Origin: Pseudomonadota bacterium
GTDB taxonomy: Bacteria > Desulfobacterota > Desulfarculia > Adiutricales > JAGVGV01
Assembly (NCBI GenBank): GCA_018830135.1
Contig: JAHJTB010000027.1
Span: 1-34,588, forward strand
Direction of reading: 5' to 3'
Length of the DNA: 34,588 nt
The notes under the pieces are model-generated. The model worked only from the letters and a program-made list of their open reading frames with translations, was not told the DNA's origin and did not search any database. Both the position numbers and the translations under genes were made by a program. Below are positions 23,489 to 32,651 of this stretch, piece by piece. Every line of letters begins with the position of its first letter. The first letter of the stretch is position 1.

Positions 23489-23575
23489 GGCCTTTGGCCG
23501 AAGGACGACTCTGCCGCCGAGTCCCTTGCTTATTATATGGAAAAGGCGGCAGTCGGAGTCCTGAGGCTAAAGGCC
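23489..23575. repeat. Long imperfect inverted repeat, about 30-bp arms
   Basis: The left arm (23489-23518, ggcctttggccgaaggac then ctgccgcc) and right arm (23545-23575, ggcggcagtcggagtcc then aaaggcc) are largely complementary, with a 26-base AT-rich loop that contains tattatatgg. It could be a structured RNA, a miniature inverted-repeat element, or a promoter-containing cruciform between the two divergent genes. A second small inverted repeat (gagcgg ... ccgctc) follows at 23582-23610. Confidence 0.6.
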
Positions 23576-23706
23576 GCGACAGAGCGGCCCTGCGATGCCG
23601 CTAACCGCTCAATGGTAGCGCTTATGGAAGCAGCGCCCTTGTCTGTTCGGTTGGGGTATACTATAGTGCATCCCTGAGGGCAAGCCGTTGAAATCAAATT
23701 GAAGCT

Positions 23707-23726
23707 CCCCTCGGCAAGCCGCGGGG
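23707..23726 (+). promoter_or_regulatory. Leader hairpin upstream of glycosyltransferase gene
   Basis: CCCC-T-CGGC-AA-GCCG-C-GGGG forms a stem with a single T-C mismatch and a 2-base loop, 39 bases before the start codon. It could affect translation or mark an intergenic repeat. Confidence 0.4.
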
Positions 23727-23764
23727 AATGCGCCCGCCCCGCATGTTTATAAAACGGTCGGACA

Positions 23765-24949
23765 ATGAACAAGCGCCCGCTCAAGGTCTGCATCGCCACA
23801 CCCGAGTTCCCGCCCGCATCCTGGGGCGGGCTGGCCCGCAGCGTCGGCAGGACGGCCGGGTACCTGAAAAAATCCGGTCTGGAAGTCCAGGTGGCCCATT
23901 TCGTTTTCGAGAACCGCCGGGACATCCTGCTGGACGAAAACCGGCATAGCGAGCACTGCCGGGGCGTCCGGGTGCACCGTATTCACCTGGGCCGCGAATC
24001 CATGCCGGCGACCGGCCGCGAAATCTGGGACTGCCCCCACGACCTGACCCTGCAAATGATGTATCAATCCCTGGAACTGCTTCATCTGGAAGAACGGTTC
24101 GACTTTTTCCAAAGCTATTTCCTGTACCCGGTCGGGTACGTCACCGGCCTGCTGGCCGCCAGGCATGGCCTCCCCACCGCAGCGGCCCTGGTGGGCAACG
24201 ACGTCAAAAAATACCTTTTCAGTCCGGAGAAGGCGGCCTTGTGCCGAAGCGGGTTGGAAAACGCGGACCGGGTCGTCTGCCTGAGCCGGGAACTGCTCGA
24301 ACTGGCCAACGCCCTGACCCCGATCCGGGCCAAGGCCCGCGTGATTTACAATTCGGTCCAACTCCCGGCCGAGGGCCGCTCCCATGGACACGTCGGCAAA
24401 CCGCCCTTCCGAATCGGCGCGGCCGGAATATTCAAATACGCCAAGGGCCTGCCTTACCTGTTCAAGGCCGTGGCCGATCTCCGTTCCCGTCTGCCGGTGG
24501 TCCTGGAACTGCGGGGAGAAGTTCGCCCCTCGGAGCGGCGCGGTTTCCATGACTGGATCGAGAAGACCGGAATCCGCGACCTGGTGCGCCTGGAGCCGCC
24601 GCTTCCTCACGAGGATGTTTTCACCTGGCTCAAGACCCTGGACGTTTTCGTGCTGTCTTCGGTTTCCGAGGGCTGCCCCAATATCCTCATGGAGGCCATG
24701 AGCGTCGGCCTGCCCTGCGTGGCGGCCCGCGTGGGCGCGGTCGAGGACCTGATGGTCGACGGCGTGGACGGCCGGGTCGTCCCCTGGGGCCGGACCCGGG
24801 ACATTTCGGACGCGGTGGAAGACATTCTGACCCGTCCCGATCGCGGTGAATCCCTGGGCCGGTCCGCGCGGGAGCGGATGAAAGCGTTTTCCCCGCAGAG
24901 GGAATGGGCCGCCTGGGACGCCCTGTACCGTGAAATGCTGGACTTCTGA
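23765..24949 (+). CDS. Glycosyltransferase family 4 protein
   Basis: 394 residues, GT-B fold. The N-terminal acceptor half has PEFPPASWGGLARSVGRTAG, the usual glycine-rich GT4 entry. The junction reads ARVIYNSVQLP; the C-terminal donor half has GAAGIFKYAKGLPYLFKAV and, near residues 300-317, SEGCPNILMEAMSVGLPCVA, the E-x7-E-type nucleotide-sugar motif. It probably adds a sugar to a lipid-linked glycan. Its stop abuts the ATG of the following methyltransferase gene, so the two are translationally linked. Confidence 0.9.
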   Translation: MNKRPLKVCIATPEFPPASWGGLARSVGRTAGYLKKSGLEVQVAHFVFENRRDILLDENRHSEHCRGVRVHRIHLGRESMPATGREIWDCPHDLTLQMMYQSLELLHLEERFDFFQSYFLYPVGYVTGLLAARHGLPTAAALVGNDVKKYLFSPEKAALCRSGLENADRVVCLSRELLELANALTPIRAKARVIYNSVQLPAEGRSHGHVGKPPFRIGAAGIFKYAKGLPYLFKAVADLRSRLPVVLELRGEVRPSERRGFHDWIEKTGIRDLVRLEPPLPHEDVFTWLKTLDVFVLSSVSEGCPNILMEAMSVGLPCVAARVGAVEDLMVDGVDGRVVPWGRTRDISDAVEDILTRPDRGESLGRSARERMKAFSPQREWAAWDALYREMLDF

Positions 24950-25744
24950 ATGACTACGGGAATCAAATACCCGCCGGGCCACTGGATTCGGGACGCCTCC
25001 CCCCGGCAGGGCCTGGAACAATATCTCGGCCAGCAGCGTCTGACCTACAGCCGGATAAAAAACCGCTTTGTCCAGGACCTGCTCGGCGACCTGACCGGCA
25101 AGACCTTTCTGGATTACGGATGCGGCGGCGGCTTTTTTCTTATTCACGCCGTTCACTCAAAAGCCCGGCTGGTCATGGGGGTTGACGCCGAAGAGAACGT
25201 TCTGGCAACGGCCCGGTTTTTCCTCGACCGGCAGGGGGCGGCCGGGCCGGTCCACCTGATTCGAAGCGACCAGTTCCCGGCTTTCCGCCCGGAAACGAAA
25301 TTCGACGTGATCCTGATGAAAGACGTGATCGAACACGTGCCGGATGACCTGGGGCTGGTGCGGGCCGCCGCTTCGGTCCTGGCCCCGGGCGGCCGGATGG
25401 TTTTGTCCACCCAGAACGCCCTGTCCCTGAACTGTCTGATCCAAGGAACCTGGAACCGGCGGGTCCGGAACAACAAGGCCTGGCTAGGCTGGGACCCGAC
25501 CCACCTCCGGTTTTACACCCCGAACCGGCTGAAAAGGATTTTGGCGAGCGCCGGCCTGGCCTGCCGGGGTTGGCGCGCAAGCTACCTCATACCCTACAAA
25601 TGGCCGGCCCCGCGCTTTCTGAAGCGCCAATTCGTCCGCGTCGACTTCCTGAGCGTCGCGGATCGGGCCTTGGGCGCGTGCTTCCCGTTCAACCGACTGG
25701 GATGGAACGTGGCGGTTCTGGCCGTTTCAGACGAGAAAGGCTGA
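24950..25744 (+). CDS. Class I SAM-dependent methyltransferase
   Basis: 264 residues. The SAM-binding motif I is FLDYGCGGGFF (53-63), followed by VMGVDAEENV, then DVILMKDVIEHVPDD (motif with EH typical of sugar and UbiE-type methyltransferases) and LAPGGRMVLSTQNA. It likely methylates a sugar or a glycan intermediate, given that it starts immediately after a glycosyltransferase and precedes a GSCFA gene. The substrate is unknown. Confidence 0.88.
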   Translation: MTTGIKYPPGHWIRDASPRQGLEQYLGQQRLTYSRIKNRFVQDLLGDLTGKTFLDYGCGGGFFLIHAVHSKARLVMGVDAEENVLATARFFLDRQGAAGPVHLIRSDQFPAFRPETKFDVILMKDVIEHVPDDLGLVRAAASVLAPGGRMVLSTQNALSLNCLIQGTWNRRVRNNKAWLGWDPTHLRFYTPNRLKRILASAGLACRGWRASYLIPYKWPAPRFLKRQFVRVDFLSVADRALGACFPFNRLGWNVAVLAVSDEKG

Positions 25745-25746
25745 CC

Positions 25747-26709
25747 ATGGCCCGATCCGACGTTCACCCCTGGCACGGTTTCAAACCCTGGCAGGTCTGG
25801 CCCGGTTCCTACGACAACCCGCCCTCGAACGGTCTGTATCCGCTGCCGAACGTCCCCGGACCGTGGCTGAACAAAAGGACGGCCCTGGCCTCCATGGGTT
25901 CCTGTTTCGCGCGGGAGATCAAGCATGTGCTCAAGCGGGAGGGCTGCAACTACCTCGAGGAGGAAACGGACCACCCGGCGGCCCAACATGCCAGCGCGGC
26001 CTGGGAACGCCTGTACAACACCTTTTCCATGCGCCAGATATTCGAATACACGTTCGAATCGTTCAGGCCCAGTCTTCGGTGGTGGATATCCCCTCGGTCC
26101 GACCAAGTCCAGGACCCCTATCGGCGCATCATCCTGTATTCCTCCCTCGAGGAGGCCGAGGCGGATTTCGAGCGGCATCGCGTCTGTTCCCGCCGGGTTT
26201 TGGAAAAGGCCGAGGCCCTCATCCTGACCCTGGGCCTGACGGAAATATGGGCGGACCGGGAGGACGGCGCCGTGATCTGCCTCCCTTCCGGTCCGTACGT
26301 CGACGAAGGCGGCGACATGGGCCGGTACGAATTCCGGGTCAGCCGGTACCGGGAAAACCTGGACAACCTGGAGCGCATTTTCGCCATCATGAAGGCGCAC
26401 AATCCCGCCTGCCAATTGATCGTCACGGTCTCGCCGGTCCACTTATGGGCCACGTTCAGGCAGGACGCCGACGTGATCAGCGCCTCGTGCAATTCCAAAT
26501 CCACCTTGAGGGCGGTGCTCGACGAGTTCGCCTCCGGCCACGAGAACGTGCATTATTTCCCGGCCTACGAGATGGCTTCCATTTTCCGCCCCTTGATGGG
26601 CCGGTCCATCTTCACGGAAGGGCGGGAGAACTTCCACGTCAACCCGGAGACGGTCGAATTCATCATGCGGCATTTTTTCGCCGGTTATTTCGAAGGGCCC
26701 GAGGTGTGA
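25747..26709 (+). CDS. GSCFA domain protein
   Basis: 320 residues. The family signature GSCFAREI is at 51-58, placed like the catalytic GDS-type nucleophile of SGNH hydrolases, followed by ILTLGLTEIWADREDGAVIC, LIVTVSPVHLWATF and a C-terminal block HVNPETVEFI. GSCFA proteins are proposed SGNH-like hydrolases or acyl-modifying enzymes; the activity is inferred. The start is 2 bases after the stop of the methyltransferase gene, so these form an operon with the preceding glycosyltransferase. Its 3' end overlaps the heparinase-like gene on the other strand by 25 bases. Confidence 0.88.
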   Translation: MARSDVHPWHGFKPWQVWPGSYDNPPSNGLYPLPNVPGPWLNKRTALASMGSCFAREIKHVLKREGCNYLEEETDHPAAQHASAAWERLYNTFSMRQIFEYTFESFRPSLRWWISPRSDQVQDPYRRIILYSSLEEAEADFERHRVCSRRVLEKAEALILTLGLTEIWADREDGAVICLPSGPYVDEGGDMGRYEFRVSRYRENLDNLERIFAIMKAHNPACQLIVTVSPVHLWATFRQDADVISASCNSKSTLRAVLDEFASGHENVHYFPAYEMASIFRPLMGRSIFTEGRENFHVNPETVEFIMRHFFAGYFEGPEV

Positions 26710-29081
26710 ATCCGGGCCTCCGGCCAGATCGGCCCGAGGCGGACGACATCGACCCGGTTCGAGGGACGTCCTATTTCCAGGACGATCGGGCCGTCTTGTT
26801 CATCCTTCCGGACGGCCCGGACCTCTCCGGCCCGGTCCGCCGTTTCCGGGACAAGCAGCCAGACCAGGGAGACCGGCCCCGCCGCCTGGACCGAATACCG
26901 GACACGGGTTGCCGGGATGTCGATTCCGGCCGCGGAGACCCAACCCCCGGGCGGTTCGGCCCTTCCCTCCACGGCGTCGACTTGCAGCCGATGGGCTCCC
27001 GGCAGGGGAATCAGGCGCAGGGCCCCGGAATTATCCGGAGCGGTTTTTATCGTTCCGTTTTGCTCCAGGGTCGTCTCTCCCGGGGCGAACTGCCAGCAGA
27101 CCTGCACCGAAGTCACCTCCAGGCCCCGGATGAAGTCCCGGACGATCCAGTAGGAGCGGTCGACCCAGACAACGCCGCGCCGGACGTCCACCCGGATTCG
27201 TCCTCGCCCCCACGGTCCCGGATAAAAACCCGCTGCCACATCCAGACGCCCCGACGTCCGCCAGGTAAAGTCCGGGCCCGCCGGCCGGGTCCGTTCGGAA
27301 AAGCCGGCCCGGGATCGGAGGGCGCCTTCGCCGTTTATCAACAACGTGTTGTGGGCCTCGGCCGAACGGTAATAGTCCGTGAGCGGGCCGGGCGCATAGG
27401 CCGTGATACCGGGATCGACCAGCCGGGGTCGGCCGAAGACCGTTACGTCCAGGGACAAAACGTCCTCGTGGACGTGAGCGGCCCCGGCCGGGCCGGCCCG
27501 AAAAAAAAGGGCCCGGGACCGAGGCGACCAGCCGGACCGCATGACGGCCAGCCCGGCCTCGGGAAATGCCTGAAAACGCTCTTCCGGCGGCACTCCTTCC
27601 TCGCCCCGCGAACCGATCCACAAAAAGTCGGGCCGCCCGAACAGGCGCCCGGCCCGGCGGATTTCCCCCGTGTAATCCCTGGCGGCGCTTCCGGAATCGT
27701 TGAACGACGGCCAGGTGAAGTCGGGCCGAGACAAAGCGGCCAGAAATTCAATCGACCTTTCCAAGGGACGACCGAAAAGCTCGGGCAACGGCCGGCTGAG
27801 GCCGGCGGCGGCCTGTTTAACTTCCAGTAGGGCCGAAACGCATATGGCCTGATACAGGGGCGACAGCTCGTAGTGGGCGCCGTCAAGAAAAAACTGGCGG
27901 CGGCCCTCCCGTTCCAGGCGATCGAGTCCCGAGTCGACCCATGTTTTGGCCTGGTGAAAAAAGGGCATGCACATGCCGGCCAGGGCCAGGGCCGCGGATT
28001 CCACGATGATCCAATTGGTTGGGTGTCCCTGATGATCGAGGAGACTGACCGCGTGTTCCCAAAGGGAGCGCAGCATCATGTCCTTGCCGGCTTCGCTGAA
28101 ATACGGCGAAGACCAGGCCAGGCCGATGACCCACAACCATTCCCTCAGCCGCCAGGCCGTGGACAGGGTTTCCCAGGCCGGGCCCGCTCCGCCGTTGGAA
28201 TCGAGCGGCGAGGGGTTTTCCATGATCCAATGGCCCAATATCCGGTCAAGGGTTTCAACCGCGGCCCGGCCGGAGTCGCCACGCCGGGACTTGATCAGTT
28301 CCCGCAGGAAATGGTGGCGGTTCAAAAAGTGGGTCCACTCCATCCGCCCGTCAGGGCTCGCTCGCCAGTCGAGCGGCATGGACATTCGCCGCCCCATGAT
28401 CGAGCCGGCCAGGATTCCATCGGCCGGCTCGACGGGATAGGAATGAGGCGGGAGGATTTCAAAGCCCGACCCCGGCCCCGTGGAATTAAAAAGGTCGTGC
28501 TCTTGAAAAAAAGACCCGACATCCGGAACCCGATCCGACACGGCCCGCATCCCGGCGGCGGTCAGCCTCGGCCCCGAAGGTGTTTCCAACAACTCCCCAT
28601 TCAGGGAATGAAAACTCAGGTCGAACGGGGAAGGATCGGTCTCGGTTTTTTCCAAAACCACATGAATGACCACCTCCTGAATCCGGGACCAGCCGTCCGG
28701 CCGTCCATAAACTCCGAAGCAGTCCCGGGGAAATTTCAGATCCACCCACTGGTCGGGGGGAAGCAATTCCCGATTGCCGGAAAAGGACGTCGGCCGCGGC
28801 CCGGCCCGGCCCGGGGGGGGGGCATGAATCAAGGTCAGACCGGCCAGCAGGGGCCTGGCGGACCGGTTCAACAAACGCAGGGAGAGCTGATTGAACTGAT
28901 CGAGGTCGGGGCAAATCCGGTCCAGGGTCAGGTCCAGCCGACTTTCGGCCCGGAAGACGAAGCCGCCCCCGTCCGCCTCGGCCCCCGGCAGCAAGGCCAA
29001 ATCCCGGACGCCGACCAGCCGCTCCTTGTTCATGAGCCGGTCCGGTTGGAACTGATCTGGCGGCAGGCCCGGATTGATCAT
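26685..29081 (-). CDS. Heparinase II/III-like protein
   Basis: 798 residues. The middle (about 250-480) is an alpha-helical toroid-like domain (WRLREWLWVIGLAWSSPYFS, NWIIVESAALALAGMCMPFF, FFLDGAHYELSPLYQAICVS), and the C-terminal half is a beta-rich heparinase II/III-type domain (HVHEDVLSLDVTVFGRPRLV, DYYRSAEAHNTLLINGEG, RGVVWVDRSYWIVRDFI). The N-terminal 240 residues are a less typical beta-rich extension. YELSP and HVHED contain Tyr and His residues of the kind used for catalysis. It lacks an obvious signal peptide. It probably cleaves or modifies an acidic surface polysaccharide made by this region. Confidence 0.85.
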   Translation of the reverse strand: MINPGLPPDQFQPDRLMNKERLVGVRDLALLPGAEADGGGFVFRAESRLDLTLDRICPDLDQFNQLSLRLLNRSARPLLAGLTLIHAPPPGRAGPRPTSFSGNRELLPPDQWVDLKFPRDCFGVYGRPDGWSRIQEVVIHVVLEKTETDPSPFDLSFHSLNGELLETPSGPRLTAAGMRAVSDRVPDVGSFFQEHDLFNSTGPGSGFEILPPHSYPVEPADGILAGSIMGRRMSMPLDWRASPDGRMEWTHFLNRHHFLRELIKSRRGDSGRAAVETLDRILGHWIMENPSPLDSNGGAGPAWETLSTAWRLREWLWVIGLAWSSPYFSEAGKDMMLRSLWEHAVSLLDHQGHPTNWIIVESAALALAGMCMPFFHQAKTWVDSGLDRLEREGRRQFFLDGAHYELSPLYQAICVSALLEVKQAAAGLSRPLPELFGRPLERSIEFLAALSRPDFTWPSFNDSGSAARDYTGEIRRAGRLFGRPDFLWIGSRGEEGVPPEERFQAFPEAGLAVMRSGWSPRSRALFFRAGPAGAAHVHEDVLSLDVTVFGRPRLVDPGITAYAPGPLTDYYRSAEAHNTLLINGEGALRSRAGFSERTRPAGPDFTWRTSGRLDVAAGFYPGPWGRGRIRVDVRRGVVWVDRSYWIVRDFIRGLEVTSVQVCWQFAPGETTLEQNGTIKTAPDNSGALRLIPLPGAHRLQVDAVEGRAEPPGGWVSAAGIDIPATRVRYSVQAAGPVSLVWLLVPETADRAGEVRAVRKDEQDGPIVLEIGRPSNRVDVVRLGPIWPEARIHTSGPSK

Positions 29082-29218
29082 CCCTGGTCTCCATAAGGGG
29101 TGTTGATGACGACAGCGATCAGTTTATCCTACTATCGCCTTCGGCTTCCGGCAATCCGCAATTGACCGGCAGCCTCCGGTCGCATTATAAAATATCAAAG
29201 GCCGGGGAATCACGGACT

Positions 29219-29233
29219 ACCGGCAGTGCCGGT
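29219..29233. promoter_or_regulatory. 15-base palindrome ACCGGCA-G-TGCCGGT
   Basis: Perfect 7-bp arms around one base, 20 bases before the start of the histidine phosphatase gene and in the region divergent from the heparinase-like gene. With so short a centre it suits a dimeric DNA-binding protein better than an RNA hairpin. Confidence 0.45.
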
Positions 29234-29253
29234 GGTATAACAAACAGGTGAGC

Positions 29254-29874
29254 ATGACGCTTTTTTTATCCAGACATCCCAAGACCCGGGCCAATCAGCA
29301 AGGCCTGATTTTGGGAGGCCGTGATTCGCCCCCCACGCTCGATGGGCTGTCCGTTTTCCGGCGGGTCATGGAACGTCTCGGCCCGGAACCGGTCGCCGGC
29401 CTGGTCAGTTCGCCCCTGCCGCGCGCCCTGGCCGGAGCCCGGATCGGGGCCGCCATGTTCCATTGCGGCCTTCGGATCGAGCCCGGGCTGTCGGAGTTAT
29501 CGTGCGGATTATGGGAAGGCCGCCCGCGGGCGGAGTTGGGCCTGGCGGACCGGCCAATACGGCGGCATTGGGACGATCGCCCGCCCGGGGGAGAGAGTTG
29601 CCTGGACGCGGAAACGCGGCTGGCGCCGTTGATCGGACGCCTCAAAGCGGAAAACCATCCGGCTCCCCTCCTGATTGTCGGCCACGCGGCCGTCAATCGG
29701 GTCTTTCTGAAACTCTGGCTCGGTCTGGACTGCATGGAGGCCCTGGCCCTGGAACCGGGGTTTGACGAGGTGTATGTTCTGACCCCGGGAGGCGGCCTGG
29801 AAATTCTCTCCGCCTCCGAGAAAGCCCGAACCCGGTCATGCCCGGCCTGCTCAAAAACCGGAACATATTGCTGA
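29254..29874 (+). CDS. Histidine phosphatase superfamily protein
   Basis: 206 residues from the ATG at 29254, which follows AGGTG closely; a GTG at 29248 is the alternative. The phosphate-pocket motif is SRHPKTRANQQG, with the phospho-accepting His8; Arg57 in SSPLPRALAGA, Glu81 in LSELSCGLWEG and His144 in IVGHAAVNRVF complete the family's catalytic set. The typical RHGE(T) is changed to RHPKT, which is also found in phosphoglycerate-mutase-like phosphatases. The GGES stretch resembles alpha-ribazole phosphatases, but the substrate here may be a sugar phosphate. It overlaps the radical SAM gene by 37 bases. Confidence 0.85.
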   Translation: MTLFLSRHPKTRANQQGLILGGRDSPPTLDGLSVFRRVMERLGPEPVAGLVSSPLPRALAGARIGAAMFHCGLRIEPGLSELSCGLWEGRPRAELGLADRPIRRHWDDRPPGGESCLDAETRLAPLIGRLKAENHPAPLLIVGHAAVNRVFLKLWLGLDCMEALALEPGFDEVYVLTPGGGLEILSASEKARTRSCPACSKTGTYC

Positions 29875-31259
29875 TCGAGCCGCCCTTTTACCGCCTGTTC
29901 AAGGAGACCTATGCCCTGGTCCGGCTGCCCCTGTCCCTGGCCTACCTGGCCGGGGCGCTATGCGCGCGCACGGAGTGGGACGTCCGGGTCTACAACAGCG
30001 ACTTCCGGCTGCCCCATGAACCGTTCGAAATCAGCCACTTTACCGGCCCCGGTTTCCAAAGATACCTCGATCGCTTGAACGATACCCGAGCCGGGGTCTG
30101 GGAGGAAATCCGGTCCGAGGTCAGGATTTTTTCTCCGGCCGTAGTCGGCCTGACCATCAAATCCCCCATGCTGGCCTCGGCCCGGAACACGGCCCGCCTG
30201 GTCAAGGAGATCGACCCCGAGACCCGGGTCATCGCCGGAGGGCCTCACGCCTCCCTGGACTGGCGCTCGGTTCTCGAATGTCCCGACATCGATATCGGCG
30301 TCCTGGGCGAGGGGGAAGAAACCATCGTCGAGCTTATGGCCGCCTTGGAGAACCGGACGGAACTCTCGGAAGTGAAGGGGCTGGCCTTTCGAAAACACGG
30401 AGAACCGGTCAGAACGCCGCCCCGGGAACCGGTAACGGACCTGGACCGCCTCGTTTCCCCGCACGAATTCGCGCCTCGTATTCTCAAGGATTACGACCGG
30501 TACCCGCCCTCCGCCCTGGGGCGGGTCATGGCCGTTCGGGGCTGCCCCTTCAACTGCCGCTTCTGCGGCTCCCGCGCCCTCTGGGGCCGGAAGGCGCGGT
30601 CCCGCAGCCCGGAAAACGTCGTCGCGGAGCTGCTCGATCTATGGTCAAAAGGCATCGACGTCGTGCACTTCGAGGATGACTCCTTTGGAGTCCATCCCGA
30701 AAACCTGCGAGACCTGACCCGCCTGATAGCCTCGAAGGTTCCGGGCCTGACCTGGAGTTGCGAGACCCACGTCAACCTGATTACCGATGAAAAATTGGCC
30801 CGGATGAAAGAGGCCGGATGCCGGGCGATTCAAGTCGGAATCGAATCCGGCTCGAACCATGTGCTCGATACCATGCGCAAGGGCTTCACCCTGGAAAAGG
30901 CCCTGGAGGCCTGCGAACGGATCAAACGGCACGGGTTTCGGCTGGAGACCTTTTTCATGGCCGGTTTTCCGACCGAAACCGAATCCACGCTCCGGGAGAC
31001 CCTGACCGCCATCAAGCGGGTCCCGGCGGACAAGGTCATATTAAGCCTCTTTACCCCCTACCCCGGAACCGAGGCCTTTGACTTGTGCCGCGCCTCGGGC
31101 TTGATCGGCCCCGGATACGATCCGTCCCTCCATTACCACCAGAGCCCCCTGAACTGTTTTTGTTCGGCCCTGACCCTGGAACGGTTCCGGGCCCTGGTCG
31201 GGGAAATGGAGCAGGCGGTGGTCGCCCGGAACCGTCAAGGATTAGACCGGTCTTTATAG
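29838..31259 (+). CDS. B12-binding radical SAM protein
   Basis: 473 residues. An N-terminal cobalamin-binding-like Rossmann domain (about 8-170, with NILLIEPPF, VVGLTIKSP and VIAGGPHAS) is followed by a radical SAM core with the 4Fe-4S motif at Cys236, 240 and 243 (RGCPFNCRFCGS), then VGIESGSNHVL and FFMAGFPTETE. The family carries out methylations and other radical chemistry on unactivated carbons; here a glycan or lipid modification is likely from context. The start at 29838 lies within the phosphatase gene and lacks a clear ribosome site, so translation is probably coupled. Confidence 0.88.
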   Translation: MPGLLKNRNILLIEPPFYRLFKETYALVRLPLSLAYLAGALCARTEWDVRVYNSDFRLPHEPFEISHFTGPGFQRYLDRLNDTRAGVWEEIRSEVRIFSPAVVGLTIKSPMLASARNTARLVKEIDPETRVIAGGPHASLDWRSVLECPDIDIGVLGEGEETIVELMAALENRTELSEVKGLAFRKHGEPVRTPPREPVTDLDRLVSPHEFAPRILKDYDRYPPSALGRVMAVRGCPFNCRFCGSRALWGRKARSRSPENVVAELLDLWSKGIDVVHFEDDSFGVHPENLRDLTRLIASKVPGLTWSCETHVNLITDEKLARMKEAGCRAIQVGIESGSNHVLDTMRKGFTLEKALEACERIKRHGFRLETFFMAGFPTETESTLRETLTAIKRVPADKVILSLFTPYPGTEAFDLCRASGLIGPGYDPSLHYHQSPLNCFCSALTLERFRALVGEMEQAVVARNRQGLDRSL

Positions 31260-31273
31260 TCGACCGTTCGGCC

Positions 31274-32491
31274 TTATGAAGAAGGCTGACGGCGGGCGGC
31301 CCAGGACTCCAGGTCCTCGATGATGCGGCGGCCGATCTCATACTTGTTGAAGTCGTAACCGCTGGGCGCCGGTTTCCGATTCAGCACCTCCGGCAGGATT
31401 TCCGTCAACCCGCCCCCCAGGACGTCTTTTTCATGGATCACGGCGATGTTGCCGGACAGCCCCGCGGCCCGGAGTTCCTGCTCGCCGCTGGGGTGATGCT
31501 CGGGAATGACCACCGCCTTGACTCCGGTCAACTGGATTTCGTTGACCGTGTTGTACCCGGCCCGGCAGACGACCAGTTCCGAGATGTTGATCAACTCGAT
31601 CAGGTTGAAAACAAAAGGGAGAAAGATCACGTCTACGGACCGGCCCAGGCGTTCCAGTTCCTCCCGGGTCTCTTCCTTGAGATAGGGGTCCAGGATGACC
31701 GCCAGTTGCCGGTCTGGCATGAGCCCTGCTGTTTCACAGGCCCCGAGAAGCCGGGAAAAAATTCCCGAAATATCTCCGTGCCGGCCCAGCGAGGCGAGGA
31801 TGATGGATTGATCGGGCAGTCCCAGGCGTTTGAGCACTTCCGGGCGCGAGGGCAACTCCGCCCTGGTTTTTATGGTCGTTTTCCCGAGAAAAAAAATCTT
31901 GTCCCGGAGCCCCGGGGTCGATTCCCTGAGAATCCGCCAGGCCGCCGCCTCGGAAGCGTCATCCAGTATGTAATGGTAGTCGTACAGGTCCACAAGGTCG
32001 TATCGTTCTGAATCGAAATCGAAGACACGGGGGATGCCTAGGCGGCCCAGATTCCCTCGGGACAGATGAATCAGGGCGAATTCATCGGCCTTTCCCGCCG
32101 CGGCGATTTTCTGCCGCAGCAACACCGAGGCCTCGCCCATCAATCCCGCCAGCTTGTGTTCGAGCATGACTGCGTCGGGTTGATAAAAAGTGAAAACATC
32201 CTCGATGATTTTTTTCCTCAGGCGTATCAGGTGGTCGATTCCCAGTCCGGACAGGTGGCGCGGCCGGTAGGTCCGGGATTCATTTTCCACCTCCTGCATG
32301 ATTCCGGGCAGTTTGACGACCTCGATGCCCTCCTTCAACAGGACCTGGGGCAGCGAGGACCCGGTCAAGACCAGGATGTCCAGGTCGGGGCGGCAGCGCC
32401 TGATGCCGGTGGCTACGGCCAGGGTCCGAAAAAGGTGCCCCAGACCGATCGAGTTTGGCGTATAGACCAATAGTCTGTTGATGAGGGCCAT
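31274..32491 (-). CDS. Glycosyltransferase with GT28-like C-terminal domain
   Basis: 405 residues. The N-terminal half opens LLVYTPNSIGLGHLFRTLAV, the glycine-histidine loop seen in MurG-like and related GT-B enzymes. The C-terminal half has ELVVCRAGYNTVNEIQLTG and AVVIPEHHPSGEQELRAAGL, the GGxxT/E-x-Q-type donor-binding block of GT28. It would transfer an activated sugar to a lipid or polysaccharide acceptor. An AGGA lies about 9 bases before the ATG. It converges with the radical SAM gene (14-base gap). Confidence 0.82.
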   Translation of the reverse strand: MALINRLLVYTPNSIGLGHLFRTLAVATGIRRCRPDLDILVLTGSSLPQVLLKEGIEVVKLPGIMQEVENESRTYRPRHLSGLGIDHLIRLRKKIIEDVFTFYQPDAVMLEHKLAGLMGEASVLLRQKIAAAGKADEFALIHLSRGNLGRLGIPRVFDFDSERYDLVDLYDYHYILDDASEAAAWRILRESTPGLRDKIFFLGKTTIKTRAELPSRPEVLKRLGLPDQSIILASLGRHGDISGIFSRLLGACETAGLMPDRQLAVILDPYLKEETREELERLGRSVDVIFLPFVFNLIELINISELVVCRAGYNTVNEIQLTGVKAVVIPEHHPSGEQELRAAGLSGNIAVIHEKDVLGGGLTEILPEVLNRKPAPSGYDFNKYEIGRRIIEDLESWAARRQPSS

Positions 32492-32622
32492 GGCGTCGTC
32501 CTGCCGGGAAAGCGGAATCAGGGCGTCCGGTTCCTCTGCCCGGGAGCCGGACCGTTTATAGGATTAACATGAGTCGAGGTCCCAAGCAACACAACCCGGC
32601 CCCCGAACCCCTGCGTAAGGAA

Positions 32623-32651
32623 TTGACAAGATATGGTGTTCATGGGAGAAT
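32623..32651 (+). promoter_or_regulatory. Possible sigma70 promoter TTGACA-N17-GAGAAT
   Basis: A perfect -35 box (32623-32628) and a 4-of-6 -10 box (32646-32651) at 17-base spacing. It points toward the transporter gene more than 500 bases downstream, with the inverted-repeat element between, so it could also drive a short non-coding transcript. Confidence 0.35.

Larger units (their letters stand above)
23440..23764. other. Divergent intergenic region with large hairpins
   Basis: No supported gene. The region holds a long imperfect inverted repeat (23489-23575) and a compact hairpin in the leader of the next gene (23707-23726). It should contain the promoters of both glycosyltransferase genes. 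Confidence 0.5.

Noticed and set aside
23582-23610. Short inverted repeat GAGCGG-N17-CCGCTC as a terminator
   Set aside because: The stem is only 6 bases with a long loop and no T-run, and it lies upstream of both divergent genes rather than at a gene end.
25863-27830. 655-codon plus-strand frame across the GSCFA and heparinase-like genes
   Set aside because: It spans two well-supported genes in other frames and lacks motifs or a start signal; it is caused by high GC.
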